Positions 1 to 8,591 of a stretch of 64,000 nucleotides of DNA are shown one piece after another. Both the position numbers and the translations under genes were made by a program. Source of the stretch: Cypionkella aquatica (lineage in GTDB: Bacteria > Pseudomonadota > Alphaproteobacteria > Rhodobacterales > Rhodobacteraceae); contig NZ_BSPP01000007.1 in NCBI RefSeq assembly GCF_030161095.1, positions 434,920-498,919 of the forward strand. The letters are read 5' to 3'. The notes below the pieces were generated by a model that saw only the letters and a program-made list of their open reading frames with translations, had not been told where the DNA came from and did not search any database. Each line of letters begins with the position of its first letter. Within the stretch, counting starts at the first letter, position 1.

Positions 1-362
1 CGAATCTGCGGATGCTGTTGGGCGGTGCGCCAATAAAGCTGCCCGGCAAGCATCGCCGCCGCCGACGCCGCCAGCACAACGCGGACCTCGCCGGTCAGAC
101 TGGTTGCGGCATTGACGGTTTCTTCGCGCACCTGTTCGACGTGACGAAACAGTGAAACCGCGCCGTCATACAGCCGCTGTCCGGCCTCTGTCAGCACCAC
201 ACCTTTGCGGGAGCGTTCAAACAGCTGCACGCCAAGCTCTTGTTCCAGCGTGCGAATATGGGCCGAGAACGCGGGCTGGGCCAGATGCACGATCCGTGCC
301 GCCGCCGAGATAGAGCCGCTTTGGCTGGCCGCGATGAAGTATTTCAGCTGATCGAGGCGCAT
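1..362 (-). CDS. LysR-family transcriptional regulator (partial, N-terminal part)
   Basis: The reading frame opens with ATG at 362 and runs off the left edge, so about the first 120 residues are visible and the effector-binding domain is mostly missing. The N-terminus (MRLDQLKYFIAASQSGSIS, then AARIVHLAQPAFSAHIRTLE) is the usual LysR winged helix-turn-helix, and the following LFERSRKGVVLTEAG matches the family's wing and linker. It is transcribed divergently from the URO-D/TTT operon that starts at 475, the usual layout for a LysR activator of a neighbouring catabolic operon. An inverted repeat at 371-387 in the shared intergenic space is a possible binding site. The inducer cannot be told. 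Confidence 0.85.
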   Translation of the reverse strand, partial: MRLDQLKYFIAASQSGSISAAARIVHLAQPAFSAHIRTLEQELGVQLFERSRKGVVLTEAGQRLYDGAVSLFRHVEQVREETVNAATSLTGEVRVVLAASAAAMLAGQLYWRTAQQHPQI

Positions 363-370
363 GGGTTTTC

Positions 371-387
371 TATCGTAGTTTGCGATA
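371..387. promoter_or_regulatory. Candidate LysR binding box
   Basis: The sequence TATCG-N7-CGATA is an interrupted palindrome located 9 bp upstream of the LysR start codon, between it and the divergent operon. LysR boxes are typically short interrupted palindromes of about this size. This is inferred from position and symmetry only. Confidence 0.4.
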
Positions 388-474
388 AGACATATCGTGA
401 AGTACTATTTTTCAGATAACAACCCCCTCGCTACAACCAAGTCACAGCCCTGTTACACGAGCGAAAGACTTCGG

Positions 475-1497
475 ATGCCCTATAGCGATGCGATCAAAAC
501 CGTCTTTGCCGACCGACTTGGAAAGGGGCCGCTGTTTTCGGTCTGGAGCCATTTTCCCGCGCTGGATATGGAAGCCGAGCGACTGGCCGAGGCGAGTGTC
601 GCCTTTCAGCGCGACTTCGATCTGGATTTTCTGAAGACCGCGCCAAATGGCATGTATGCGGTCGAGGATATGGGGGTGACGATTGATTTCTCAGAGGTTG
701 CTCGCGGTGGCGTGGCCCGTATCGTCGAAACGCCGTTCGAGCGCGCGCAGGATTGGGCGCGGCTGCCACAGGTTGACCCGCAAGCCGGGGCGTTGGGGCG
801 CGAGTTGCATGCACTGCGGCTAATGCGGGCAGAATTGCCCAAGCTGCCGATCATCTTCACGATTTTCAGCCCGATGACGATTGCCTCAAAGCTTAGCCGT
901 GGGGCGGTTCATCGTCAGATTGCTGAAAGGCAGGGGTTGGACGGGCTGCATGCGGCGCTGGAGCGGATCGCGATCAATGTGCGCGAATACGCCAAGGCCG
1001 CTATCGCGGCAGGGGCTGACGGCGTGTTCTTTGCGCATCAGGACAGCGGGCGCGATGTGCTGGGCTATGATGATTTTTGTGAATTTGTGGCTCCGTACGA
1101 TATCGAGGCTTTGGTGGGGGCGCAGCGGGGCCGCTTTAACATCCTGCATGCCCATGGCGCGCAGATCCGCTTTCGCGATATCCGCGATTATCCTGTGCAT
1201 GCGCTGAACTGGCACAATTGGGAGACCCGGCCCAGTGCTGCGGCGGCCATGATCAGCAGCAACAAATGCATCGTCGGCGGCATCGACCGCCGTGCGCTGA
1301 CCGGCAATGACGTGGATCTGGTCAAGGCGCAGATCCTGCAGACTTTGGACGAGGTGCAGGGGCTTGGCGGTGATTTGATCATCGCGCCCAGTTGTTCGAT
1401 CCGCGCCGGATTTTCCCGCGACACCCTGCGCGAGGTGCGCGACTTTGTCCGCGCTTTGCCAGAGTTCGCGCCAGATACTGCCGAAGCCGCAGCCTGA
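475..1497 (+). CDS. Uroporphyrinogen decarboxylase (URO-D)-fold family protein
   Basis: This 340-residue protein has the URO-D fold signature of the HemE/MtaA/CmuA superfamily, with a GADGVFFAHQDSG strand, an NILHAHG segment and a C-terminal IIAPSCSIRAGF segment. In corrinoid methyltransferases of this family the metal ligands are His-x-Cys and a later Cys; here the corresponding positions are H225 and H227 (HAHG) and C307, so it is an HxH...C variant and not a haem-synthesis HemE. The frame is open further upstream to 397, but ATG 475 gives a normal family N-terminus. It is the first gene of the operon with the TTT transporter, RidA, Cds1 and an opine-dehydrogenase-like protein, so a catabolic role such as methyl transfer from, or decarboxylation of, the imported substrate is inferred. 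The substrate is unknown. Confidence 0.75.
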   Translation: MPYSDAIKTVFADRLGKGPLFSVWSHFPALDMEAERLAEASVAFQRDFDLDFLKTAPNGMYAVEDMGVTIDFSEVARGGVARIVETPFERAQDWARLPQVDPQAGALGRELHALRLMRAELPKLPIIFTIFSPMTIASKLSRGAVHRQIAERQGLDGLHAALERIAINVREYAKAAIAAGADGVFFAHQDSGRDVLGYDDFCEFVAPYDIEALVGAQRGRFNILHAHGAQIRFRDIRDYPVHALNWHNWETRPSAAAAMISSNKCIVGGIDRRALTGNDVDLVKAQILQTLDEVQGLGGDLIIAPSCSIRAGFSRDTLREVRDFVRALPEFAPDTAEAAA

Positions 1498-1655
1498 ATG
1501 GGCGGGGTGCTGTCAAGACAGGTTTTTGCGGGCAGCGGCCGGATCGCGCGCCGTGACCCGCCTTTAGATGTCCGATACCGTGACACCAAAGATCACGAAT
1601 GGTGGTTAGGGCTGCCAGACCAAGAGATGATGAACCACAACAGAACGAGGATGAC

Positions 1656-2615
1656 ATGAAGCTTCCGAAACTTCTACTTGGGGCGGCGATGGCCGCACTG
1701 TTGGCACAGCCTGCGCTGGCCGAATATCCTGAAAAGCCCATCGAGCTGATCGTGGCCTTTGCGCCCGGCGGCGGCACCGATGTGGCGGCGCGCTCTGTCG
1801 CGATGTTCATGGAAAAATATCTGGGCAATGGTGCGTCGATCGCCGTGATCAACAAGCCGGGGGCCGGCGGTGAATTGGGCTGGACCGCGCTGTCGCAGGC
1901 CGCGCCGGATGGCTATACAATCGGCATGATCAACCCGCCGTCCTTTGTGGCGCTGACGGTCGAAGGCAAGGCGAAGTACAAGCTGCAAGACTTTCAGATG
2001 ATTGGCAATATTGTCCTCGATCCCGGTATTCTGGTGGTGGGCAAGGACAGCCAATACCAGACGCTTGACGCGCTGATGGCGGCGTCAAAGGCCGCACCTG
2101 GGGCGATTGTCGTCGGCACCTCGGGGGCGGCTGGGTCGTCGGAACATATCGGGATTTTGAACCTGAACCGCTCGGCGGGATCAAGCTTTACGCCTGCGTT
2201 CTTTGGCTCTACCGCGCCTGTGCGTCAGGCTTTGCTGGGTGGGCATATTCCCGCGGCGACGATGAACCTTTCCGAAGCGCTGCCGTTGATCCGCAGCGGT
2301 GATATCCGGCTGCTGGGCGTGATGTCGCTGGAGCGTTCGACCTATCTGCCCGATGCGCCGACCTTCAAAGAGCAGGGCTATGATCTGGTGGTGACGGCCT
2401 CGCGCGGGCTGGCGGCTCCGGCGGGCACCCCGCCCGAGATGGTCGAAAAGCTGCAAGCGGCGCTGAAGGCCGCGATGGCAGATCCAGAATATGTCAAGAC
2501 CGCCGAGGCTGCCGAGATCCCGCTGGCCTATCTGGACGGCACGGATTACCGCGCCTTGCTGGCCCGGATGGAAAGCGAACTGGCCGAGACCTGGAAGGTG
2601 ACGCCGTGGCGGTAA
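1656..2615 (+). CDS. tctC: Tripartite tricarboxylate transporter substrate-binding protein (TctC/Bug family)
   Basis: The 319-residue protein starts at ATG 1656 after an AACGAGGA ribosome binding site. It has a signal peptide of about 22 residues ending in QPALA, then the typical Bug-family start YPEKPIELIVAFAPGGGTDVAAR. It would bind a small carboxylate-containing ligand in the periplasm and hand it to TctAB at the inner membrane. The next gene (TctB) overlaps its stop codon, and TctA follows, so the importer is complete. Bug proteins bind many carboxylates and amino acids, so the ligand cannot be read from sequence. The co-transcribed RidA, Cds1-like and opine-dehydrogenase-like genes suggest an amino-acid or opine-like ligand. 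Confidence 0.92.
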   Translation: MKLPKLLLGAAMAALLAQPALAEYPEKPIELIVAFAPGGGTDVAARSVAMFMEKYLGNGASIAVINKPGAGGELGWTALSQAAPDGYTIGMINPPSFVALTVEGKAKYKLQDFQMIGNIVLDPGILVVGKDSQYQTLDALMAASKAAPGAIVVGTSGAAGSSEHIGILNLNRSAGSSFTPAFFGSTAPVRQALLGGHIPAATMNLSEALPLIRSGDIRLLGVMSLERSTYLPDAPTFKEQGYDLVVTASRGLAAPAGTPPEMVEKLQAALKAAMADPEYVKTAEAAEIPLAYLDGTDYRALLARMESELAETWKVTPWR

Positions 2616-3079
2616 ATTCATCTCCCACGCGCAAGCAGGGAGAGATCGGCTTCGCGGCGGTGCTATTGGCCGTCGCGGGGGCTGCCTTCCTGGGGGCAGG
2701 GGATTATCCCGGCGCAAGCGGCACCTATCCCCGCGTTTTCGCGATCTGCCTTGGCATCTGTGCGATGCTGGTTATCCTGCGCGCCGTGATGCAAAGCGCG
2801 CCCGGTGACGACGCGCCATTCTTCACCCATCTGGGTCGGTTTTTGCTCGGGTTTGGGGTGTTGGGGTTTTATATTCTGGCAATCGACACGATCGGCTATG
2901 TGATCCCGAGCCTGATCCTTGGCATCGCCTTGCCACTGGCGCTGCGCTTTCGTGACCTGCGCATGGCGGTTCTGGCCAGTTTTGCCACGATGGCCTTCAT
3001 TCTTGTGGTGTTTGTCGTGATCCTGAAGCGGCCGCTGCCTGCGGATGTGCTGGATCCTTTGTTGGGGATGCTGCGATGA
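2606..3079 (+). CDS. tctB: Tripartite tricarboxylate transporter small membrane subunit (TctB)
   Basis: This is a 157-residue integral membrane protein with about four hydrophobic segments (GFAAVLLAVAGAAFLG near residue 13, FLLGFGVLGFYILAI near residue 77, two more after residue 100), as expected of the small TTT subunit. The start is GTG 2606, inside the last codons of tctC, preceded by GGAAGG, which indicates translational coupling. Its stop codon overlaps the tctA start as ATGA (3076-3079). It works with TctA in the membrane as a secondary transporter. Confidence 0.88.
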   Translation: MAVNSSPTRKQGEIGFAAVLLAVAGAAFLGAGDYPGASGTYPRVFAICLGICAMLVILRAVMQSAPGDDAPFFTHLGRFLLGFGVLGFYILAIDTIGYVIPSLILGIALPLALRFRDLRMAVLASFATMAFILVVFVVILKRPLPADVLDPLLGMLR

Positions 3080-4572
3080 TGGATGCTTTGCTGAATGCGC
3101 TGCCGCATGCTTTCGCGCCTTCCAGTCTGCTGGCGGTGCTGATCGGCACGATTGCGGGGCTGCTGGTCGGGGCATTGCCGGGCCTGACCGTGACCACCGG
3201 ACTTGCGGTTCTGATTCCGCTGACCTTTGGCATGGACCCGTTGTTTGCGCTGGGCATGATGGCGGGAATGTACAACGGTGGCAGCTATGGGGGAGCGATC
3301 CCGGCCATTCTGTTGCGGGTGCCAGGGACGCCGGCCTCGGTCGCCACTTTGATGGACGGCTATGAAATGACCAAGCAGGGCAAGGCGGCCTATGCTTTAC
3401 AGGTTGCGGTGGTTTCTGGCGTGATCGGATCGGTGCTGTCGGCGCTGGCCCTGATCGGGCTTGCACCGCTGCTGGTCAAGCTGAGCCTGATGTTTGGCCC
3501 GGCCGAGTATTTCTGGGTCGCAATACTGGGGTTGGCGACGGTGGCCTCGCTGTTGGGGGATGATCTGCTCAAGGGGTTGATGGCGGCTTTCATTGGTCTT
3601 TTGATCGGCACCATGGGCACGGATCTGGCGACGGGCACCGAGCGCTACACCTTCGGGCGGCTGGAGTTTGCCGAGGGCATGGATATCGTGGTGCTTCTGA
3701 CCGCGCTTTTCGCCATCCCGCCGGTGATCCAGATGATCGAGACGGCAGGCCACAAAGGCATGTCAAAAGAGTTGCTCAATCTGCGCAAGCAGGGGTCGGT
3801 GTTGAAGGATTGGCGGCGCTTTTTGCCGATCTGGATGCGCTCGTCGGTGATCGGCATCATCATCGGCATCTTGCCCGGCGCGGGTGGTTCCATGAGCTGT
3901 TATCTGGCCTATAACGATGCCAAGCAACGCTCGAAGGATCCCGATAGCTTTGGCAAGGGCAATCCAGACGGTGTTGCGGCTTCGGAATGTGGCAATGGTG
4001 CAGATAATGCGGCCTCACTTATCCCAGCGCTTTCGCTGGGCATCCCTGGATCGGGGGTTGCGGCGGTGATCTTGGGCGGCCTTCTGGTGCATGGCCTGCG
4101 CCCCGGCCCGCAGCTTTTCACCGAGCATCCCGATGTCGTCTATGGCTTCATGCTGCAAATGCTGATCTCGGCGGTGCTGCTGTATTTTGTCGGCGGTCTG
4201 GCAGCGACGCGGATTTTTGGCCAGGTGCTGCGGCTGCCACATGTCGTGCTTGCGCCACTGATCCTGATGTTCGTGGCAATTGGGGTTTATGCGGTCAACA
4301 ATTCCACCTTTGATCTGTATCTGCTGCTGGGCATCGGCCTGATCGCCTATGTGATGGAGCGTCTTGACTATCCCAGCCCTCCGATCATTCTGGGGGTGAT
4401 TTTAGGGCCGATTGCCGAAGGGCAGCTGTCTTTGGCACTGACCATCTCGGGCGGGCATCCGTTGGCGCTGATCGCCTCGCCGATGTCGATGATCGTGGTG
4501 ACGCTGACTGTTTTGATCCTTGCCATGCCGATCTGGGGCATGTGGAAGAAGCGCAGCCGCGCGGCGGTTTGA
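3076..4572 (+). CDS. tctA: Tripartite tricarboxylate transporter large permease (TctA)
   Basis: The 498-residue protein has about 12 membrane segments and the characteristic TctA motifs: GLLVGALPGLTVTTGLAVL near residue 28, GMYNGGSYGGAIPAILLRVPG near residue 65 (shown here only in part), and a GILPGAGGSMSCYLAYND repeat of the first motif near residue 263. Length matches the family (about 500). It is the transporting subunit that takes ligand from TctC, driven by an ion gradient. It overlaps tctB by 4 nt. A hairpin lies between it and ridA (4626-4643), so the downstream enzymes may be expressed at a different level. Confidence 0.93.
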   Translation: MMDALLNALPHAFAPSSLLAVLIGTIAGLLVGALPGLTVTTGLAVLIPLTFGMDPLFALGMMAGMYNGGSYGGAIPAILLRVPGTPASVATLMDGYEMTKQGKAAYALQVAVVSGVIGSVLSALALIGLAPLLVKLSLMFGPAEYFWVAILGLATVASLLGDDLLKGLMAAFIGLLIGTMGTDLATGTERYTFGRLEFAEGMDIVVLLTALFAIPPVIQMIETAGHKGMSKELLNLRKQGSVLKDWRRFLPIWMRSSVIGIIIGILPGAGGSMSCYLAYNDAKQRSKDPDSFGKGNPDGVAASECGNGADNAASLIPALSLGIPGSGVAAVILGGLLVHGLRPGPQLFTEHPDVVYGFMLQMLISAVLLYFVGGLAATRIFGQVLRLPHVVLAPLILMFVAIGVYAVNNSTFDLYLLLGIGLIAYVMERLDYPSPPIILGVILGPIAEGQLSLALTISGGHPLALIASPMSMIVVTLTVLILAMPIWGMWKKRSRAAV

Positions 4573-4625
4573 TGCGCGGCATGATTTGCGGGCGCTTAAG
4601 ATATGCGGCACTTGCCCGCCTTTGC

Positions 4626-4643
4626 AGAAGCCTTCGGGCTTCT
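4626..4643 (+). promoter_or_regulatory. Intercistronic hairpin between tctA and ridA
   Basis: AGAAGCC-TTCG-GGCTTCT forms a perfect 7-bp stem with a UUCG tetraloop. No run of T follows, so it is more likely an mRNA-stability element or weak attenuator than a full terminator. The 100-bp gap holds nothing else recognisable. Confidence 0.5.
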
Positions 4644-4672
4644 GTGCCACCTACTGATCGAAAGAATATGCA

Positions 4673-5059
4673 ATGATCCCGGTTTCCACCTCTGCGGCAC
4701 CTGCAGCCATCGGCCCCTATTCGCAAGCAATCGCGGCTGGTGGGCTGCTGTTTGTTTCGGGGCAACTGCCGATTGATCCTGCGACGGGCGAATTTCCGTC
4801 GGCGGACGCTGTCGATCAGATGCGCCAATGCCTGCGCAATATCGCAGCGATTGCCGAGGCTGCGGGCGCTTCTTTGTCTGATGTGGTGAAAACCACGATT
4901 TATGTCACTGATCTGTCCCGCTTTGCCGAGATCAACGCCGGCTATGCCGAGGCGTTTGCCGCACCCTATCCGGCACGCGCGACGGTCGAGGTCGCGGCCT
5001 TGCCAAAAGGCGCTGCGGTTGAGGTCGATGCAATTCTGGCCCTGAAAGGAGCAGTCTGA
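4673..5059 (+). CDS. ridA: RidA-family 2-iminobutanoate/2-iminopropanoate deaminase
   Basis: This 128-residue protein matches RidA in length and motifs: [13 protein letters not shown] at the N-terminus, [14 protein letters not shown], and the C-terminal [22 protein letters not shown]102 and E117 fall at the positions of the catalytic arginine and glutamate (R105/E120 in the well-studied members), which supports deaminase activity. RidA hydrolyses reactive enamine/imine products of PLP enzymes, for example 2-aminoacrylate, to the keto acid and ammonia. The next gene, a PLP-dependent cysteine desulfhydrase-like protein, would release exactly that intermediate, and the two genes are coupled by an ATGA-type overlap at 5059. 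The role here is therefore probably dedicated detoxification of that enzyme's product. Confidence 0.92.
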   Translation: MIPVSTSAAPAAIGPYSQAIAAGGLLFVSGQLPIDPATGEFPSADAVDQMRQCLRNIAAIAEAAGASLSDVVKTTIYVTDLSRFAEINAGYAEAFAAPYPARATVEVAALPKGAAVEVDAILALKGAV

Positions 5060-6165
5060 TGCGGTTTGACGACTGTTTGAAGCAAAAGTTGCCGCTGGGA
5101 GATCATCCGGCGCGGGATTGGCGGCACCGGGCGATTGACCTGCTGATGGGGGATGCCCGCCGCTCGGCTGACACCCATCTGATCAAGCCGATGTTCAAAG
5201 GGCTGTCGGGCATCTCGCTGTATCTGAAAGATGAAAGCACGCATCCGACCGGCAGTCTGAAGCATCGCCTTGCGCGCTCGCTGTTCCTTTATGGCATCTG
5301 CAACGGCTGGATCGGTCCGCAAACCACGCTGGTCGAGGCCTCGTCCGGCTCGACCGCGGTGTCCGAGGCCTATTTTGCCCAGCTTCTGGGCCTGAAATTC
5401 ATTGCGGTGATGCCGCGCTCGACCAGCCCGCAAAAGGTGCAGGCGATTGCGCAATTCGGCGGGTCTTGCCATTTTGTCGATCATGCGGGGGCGGTTTACG
5501 GCGTGGCAGAGGAGTTGGCCGCGCAGACCGGCGGGCATTATCTGGATCAGTTCACCTTTGCCGAGCGCGCCACCGACTGGCGCGGCAACAATAACATCGC
5601 GCAGAGCATCTTTGACCAGATGCAGGCCGAGGCAGACCCCGTGCCCGATTGGGTGGTGATGAGTGCGGGCACCGGGGGCACTTCGGCCACCATCGGGCGC
5701 TTTATCCGCTATCGCAATCTGGCAACGCGGCTTTGCGTCGTTGATGTCGAGGGATCAGCGTTTTACGAGGCATGGGCGACGGGGCGGCGCGATATCACTG
5801 CCGAGGGCAGCAGGATCGAGGGAATTGGCCGCCCGCGCGTCGAGCCTTCGTTTGTGCCCGAAGTGATCGACCATATGATCCGGGTGCCTGATGCGGCCTC
5901 GATTGCTGCGGCAAGGGTGCTGTCCGAGCGGTTGTTTCGCCGGGTTGGCGGCTCTACCGGCACGAATTTCTTCGGCATGCTGATGATCGCGGCACAGATG
6001 GCGCGCGAGGGGCAAAGCGGTGCTTTGGTCACGCTGATCTGCGACAGCGGCGAGCGCTATGACGGCAGCTATTACAACGACGCCTGGCTTGCCGAGCGCG
6101 GCATCGACATCGCACCTTGGCGCGCCCGGATCGAGGCGTTTCTGGACTGCGATCAGGATTTGTAG
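5059..6165 (+). CDS. cds1: PLP-dependent L-cysteine desulfhydrase-like enzyme (Cds1 type)
   Basis: The 368-residue protein belongs to fold-type II PLP enzymes (cysteine synthase family), and its sequence follows the mycobacterial cysteine desulfhydrase Cds1 closely as I recall it: [30 protein letters not shown] with K68 as the likely PLP lysine, [30 protein letters not shown]-like (here AQSIF), [13 protein letters not shown]-like (here SAGTGGT) and [13 protein letters not shown]. Cds1 converts L-cysteine to H2S, ammonia and pyruvate. It overlaps ridA by one base and is followed after 4 bp by an opine-dehydrogenase-like gene. A beta-replacement or other beta-elimination substrate delivered by the TTT transporter is possible, so the substrate is left open. 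Confidence 0.85.
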   Translation: MRFDDCLKQKLPLGDHPARDWRHRAIDLLMGDARRSADTHLIKPMFKGLSGISLYLKDESTHPTGSLKHRLARSLFLYGICNGWIGPQTTLVEASSGSTAVSEAYFAQLLGLKFIAVMPRSTSPQKVQAIAQFGGSCHFVDHAGAVYGVAEELAAQTGGHYLDQFTFAERATDWRGNNNIAQSIFDQMQAEADPVPDWVVMSAGTGGTSATIGRFIRYRNLATRLCVVDVEGSAFYEAWATGRRDITAEGSRIEGIGRPRVEPSFVPEVIDHMIRVPDAASIAAARVLSERLFRRVGGSTGTNFFGMLMIAAQMAREGQSGALVTLICDSGERYDGSYYNDAWLAERGIDIAPWRARIEAFLDCDQDL

Positions 6166-6169
6166 CGGC

Positions 6170-7216
6170 ATGCCAAGGCGGGTTTTGATCCTTGGGGCAG
6201 GCGGCGTGGCGCGCGGCATGGCAGCGCTTTTGCACAGTCTGGGCCATGAGCCGATGCTGTGGTCGCCATCGGGGCAGGGCACGCGCGCGCTGGCCAGCCA
6301 GCCGCTGCAGGTGACAGGTGCGCTTGCGGGCACTTTGCGCGTCGCCATCGCCCAAGATCTGGCAACGGCGCTTGACTGGGCCGAGGTGGTGGTGCTGGCG
6401 ATGCCCGCCAATGGCCATCGCGCTGCCTTGGATGCTGTGCTTCCGCGTCTGCGCGCCGATCATACGATCATCATCTCGGCGCAACTGTCGCTGGGCGGGT
6501 TTTACGTGCATCAGGCCCTGACCGCGCGCGGGGTTTCGGCTTTGGTGATGGCTTGGGGCACGACGGTGGTTCTGGGTCGTGCGCTGGGCGCGGATGGCGT
6601 GCAGATCGGGGGCTTGCGCCGGCGAGTCGAAGTGGCGGCACTGCCAGTGGCGCGTGCGGATGAAGCCTTGGCGCTGTGCCAAACGCTTTTTGGCGACCGC
6701 TTTGCGAAAGCGCCGACGCTGCTGGCAATCGCCTTGGGCAACCTCAACCCGCCGGTTCATATGGCAAACGCATTGTGCAACTTGACCCGGATCGAGCGCG
6801 GCGAAGTCTGGGCGAATTATGATGGCATCACCCCAGCGGTGGCACGGCTGATCAAGGGGTTGGATGCGGAAAGGCTGGCGTTGGCTGCGGCTTTTGGTCT
6901 GAGCGTGCGCAGCGTCGAGCGTCATTTCCGCGAAACCTTCGCGCTGCCGGACGCGTTGTCGCTGGCGCAGATGGCAGCACGGATCCACGCTGACCGTGGC
7001 GGTCCGCCCGGTCCGACCGATCTTTCAACGCGCTTTATCACCGAAGATTTGCCGTTTGGCATTTTGGAGATCATCACGTTGGCCCAGCATGTGGGTCAGG
7101 TAACGCCGCTGCATACGGCTGGTTTTACGCTGTTTCAAAGCCTGTGTGGTCGGGATTTCTGTGCTGAAAATACCCTGCTTCCGGCGATAGACCTCGGTGC
7201 TGTTGTGGCGATGTGA
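6170..7216 (+). CDS. NAD(P)-dependent octopine/opine dehydrogenase-like protein
   Basis: The 348-residue protein begins at ATG 6170, four bases after the cds1 stop. It has an N-terminal Rossmann nucleotide site (VLILGAGGVARGMAALL) and a C-terminal all-helical domain typical of octopine/nopaline dehydrogenases, with NLNPPVHMANAL (H197 at the conserved His position) and YDGITPAVARLIKGLDAERLALA. Such enzymes reductively join an amino acid and a 2-keto acid, or run in reverse to split opines. Next to Cds1 and RidA, which together yield pyruvate, it could use pyruvate in synthesis or be the first step of opine breakdown. The specificity pocket cannot be read. It is the last gene of the operon; a hairpin lies at 7314-7338. 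Confidence 0.8.
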   Translation: MPRRVLILGAGGVARGMAALLHSLGHEPMLWSPSGQGTRALASQPLQVTGALAGTLRVAIAQDLATALDWAEVVVLAMPANGHRAALDAVLPRLRADHTIIISAQLSLGGFYVHQALTARGVSALVMAWGTTVVLGRALGADGVQIGGLRRRVEVAALPVARADEALALCQTLFGDRFAKAPTLLAIALGNLNPPVHMANALCNLTRIERGEVWANYDGITPAVARLIKGLDAERLALAAAFGLSVRSVERHFRETFALPDALSLAQMAARIHADRGGPPGPTDLSTRFITEDLPFGILEIITLAQHVGQVTPLHTAGFTLFQSLCGRDFCAENTLLPAIDLGAVVAM

Positions 7217-7313
7217 CCGAAGCACAGGGCTTTGGTTGCTGCAATCTTCGCAGAGGGGCTGGCAATCGAGACGCGACACAGCGATCAGGCTGCTGAACCG
7301 CGTTTGCAGGTTG

Positions 7314-7338
7314 GCACCGCGTGCAATCGCAGCGGTGC
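7314..7338. terminator. Hairpin between convergent genes
   Basis: GCACCGC and GCGGTGC form a perfect 7-bp stem with an 11-nt loop in the 131-bp gap between the converging opine-dehydrogenase-like gene and the SDR gene. There is no T-run, so a terminator role for one or both strands rests on position. Confidence 0.4.
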
Positions 7339-7347
7339 CTGCCTAAG

Positions 7348-8127
7348 CTATGCGACGGGCACTGTCCCGCCGTCGATGATATGTTCGGATCCGGTGATCG
7401 AGGCCGCGCGATCCGAGGCAAGAAACGCAATCAGATCAGCCACTTCTTCCGGGGCAGCGGGGCGCCCCAGCGGTATGCCGCCCAGCGAATCCATGATCAC
7501 CTGCACCGCTGCGTCATATCCAATACCAGCTTGGCTTGCGATGCGCAGGGCCAGACCGTTTTCGCCCGGCGCGGCGATCCATCCCGGAGAGACACGCACC
7601 ACCCGCACGCCTTTGGGTGAAACCTCTTTTGAGATGCTTTTGCTATAGGTGTTAAGCGCCGCTTTTGCCGCAGCATAGGCGGTTGTCGCCTCGGGCAACG
7701 GAAGGCGGCCTTGAATTGAGGTGACATGGATGACAACGCCGCGCCCCTGCGCGATCATCGCCGGGATCAAGGCGCGATCAAGCCTGACGGCGGGAAAGAA
7801 GTTGAGGTTCATCTCTTTCTCCCATTCGGCATCATCCAGCGCGGCATAGCCCCCCGATGGGGCGGAAGAACCGCCCAGCATGTTCACCAGAATATCAAGC
7901 CCGCCAAATGTGCGATCCACAGCATCAACGACGGTCTGAACCCCCGTCACAGTTGTAAGGTCGGCTTCGACGAAGGCCGCACCAGAGAAATCTGCGGGCT
8001 TTTTGCGGGCCGTGGTCAGCACCTCGGCACCCAGCGCCTGAAAAAGCGCGACGGTTGCCGCGCCTGCGCCCGAAGTGCCGCCGGTGATCAGGGCGCGACG
8101 CCCCTGCAATGTCAGAAACGGCGTCAT
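7348..8127 (-). CDS. Short-chain dehydrogenase/reductase (SDR)
   Basis: This 259-residue classical SDR has the cofactor motif TGGTSGAG near residue 16, the structural NMLGG segment in place of NNAG, a catalytic Ser in HVTSIQG and the YAAAK catalytic Tyr/Lys. The DLTTV acidic position after the second strand and ARKKP in the loop do not settle NAD versus NADP. Its start overlaps the stop of the SnoaL-like gene by 4 nt (8124-8127), so the two are co-transcribed and coupled. A LysR gene is divergent from this pair. The substrate is not recognisable. Confidence 0.9.
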   Translation of the reverse strand: MTPFLTLQGRRALITGGTSGAGAATVALFQALGAEVLTTARKKPADFSGAAFVEADLTTVTGVQTVVDAVDRTFGGLDILVNMLGGSSAPSGGYAALDDAEWEKEMNLNFFPAVRLDRALIPAMIAQGRGVVIHVTSIQGRLPLPEATTAYAAAKAALNTYSKSISKEVSPKGVRVVRVSPGWIAAPGENGLALRIASQAGIGYDAAVQVIMDSLGGIPLGRPAAPEEVADLIAFLASDRAASITGSEHIIDGGTVPVA

Positions 8128-8453
8128 ACGGTAATCTCCAGTTCAGCGATCTTGTCGTCGGCGAGGACGAAGATGTAACGCAGGTCAATCGGGCTGCCGG
8201 GGAAATCACCGACCGCGTGGCCATTCACTTGGGTCTTTCCGTTCTGCGTGGTGATCGAAAAGGGCGTCACTGCGTAGGTGTATTGCTGGCTTTCGTCTGC
8301 CATCCACGCACGAATGGCGTCATGGCCCGTGTGGGTCTTGCCCTTGTCCTTGACGCTGCCGCTTTCAGTGAAGGCGGCAGCGACAGCTTCTGGGTTGCCA
8401 TCGCGGTCAGCGGCGAAATAGGCCTCGATGCTTTTTGGTAGTGTGATCGCCAT
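8124..8453 (-). CDS. SnoaL-like / NTF2-fold small protein
   Basis: The 109-residue protein has the NTF2-fold pattern of nuclear-transport-factor-2-like proteins: [19 protein letters not shown] at the start, then [23 protein letters not shown] and a C-terminal strand [12 protein letters not shown]. Start ATG 8453 is preferred over 8465 because GGAG lies 6 nt upstream of it. The fold is used by ketosteroid isomerases, dehydratases and polyketide cyclases, but many members are only binding proteins. It is coupled to the downstream SDR and divergent from a LysR regulator, a common accessory cassette. The function is unknown. Confidence 0.8.
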   Translation of the reverse strand: MAITLPKSIEAYFAADRDGNPEAVAAAFTESGSVKDKGKTHTGHDAIRAWMADESQQYTYAVTPFSITTQNGKTQVNGHAVGDFPGSPIDLRYIFVLADDKIAELEITV

Positions 8454-8591
8454 CTTGATCTCCATCTTGGGTTTGCTTGCGTTGCCAGCGCTGCGTCGCG
8501 CTGGTCTGGGCCGACAAGGGACAAACTAGACCTAGACGCATACCGCGATAACTGGGATAAAAGGGGATGAAGAATTCCGATAAGAGGGATA

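Noticed and set aside
475-1497. HemE (uroporphyrinogen decarboxylase of haem synthesis)
   Set aside because: The sequence has the HAHG and IIAPSC metal-site-like segments of the methyltransferase-related branch and lies in a catabolic operon; haem-synthesis context is absent.
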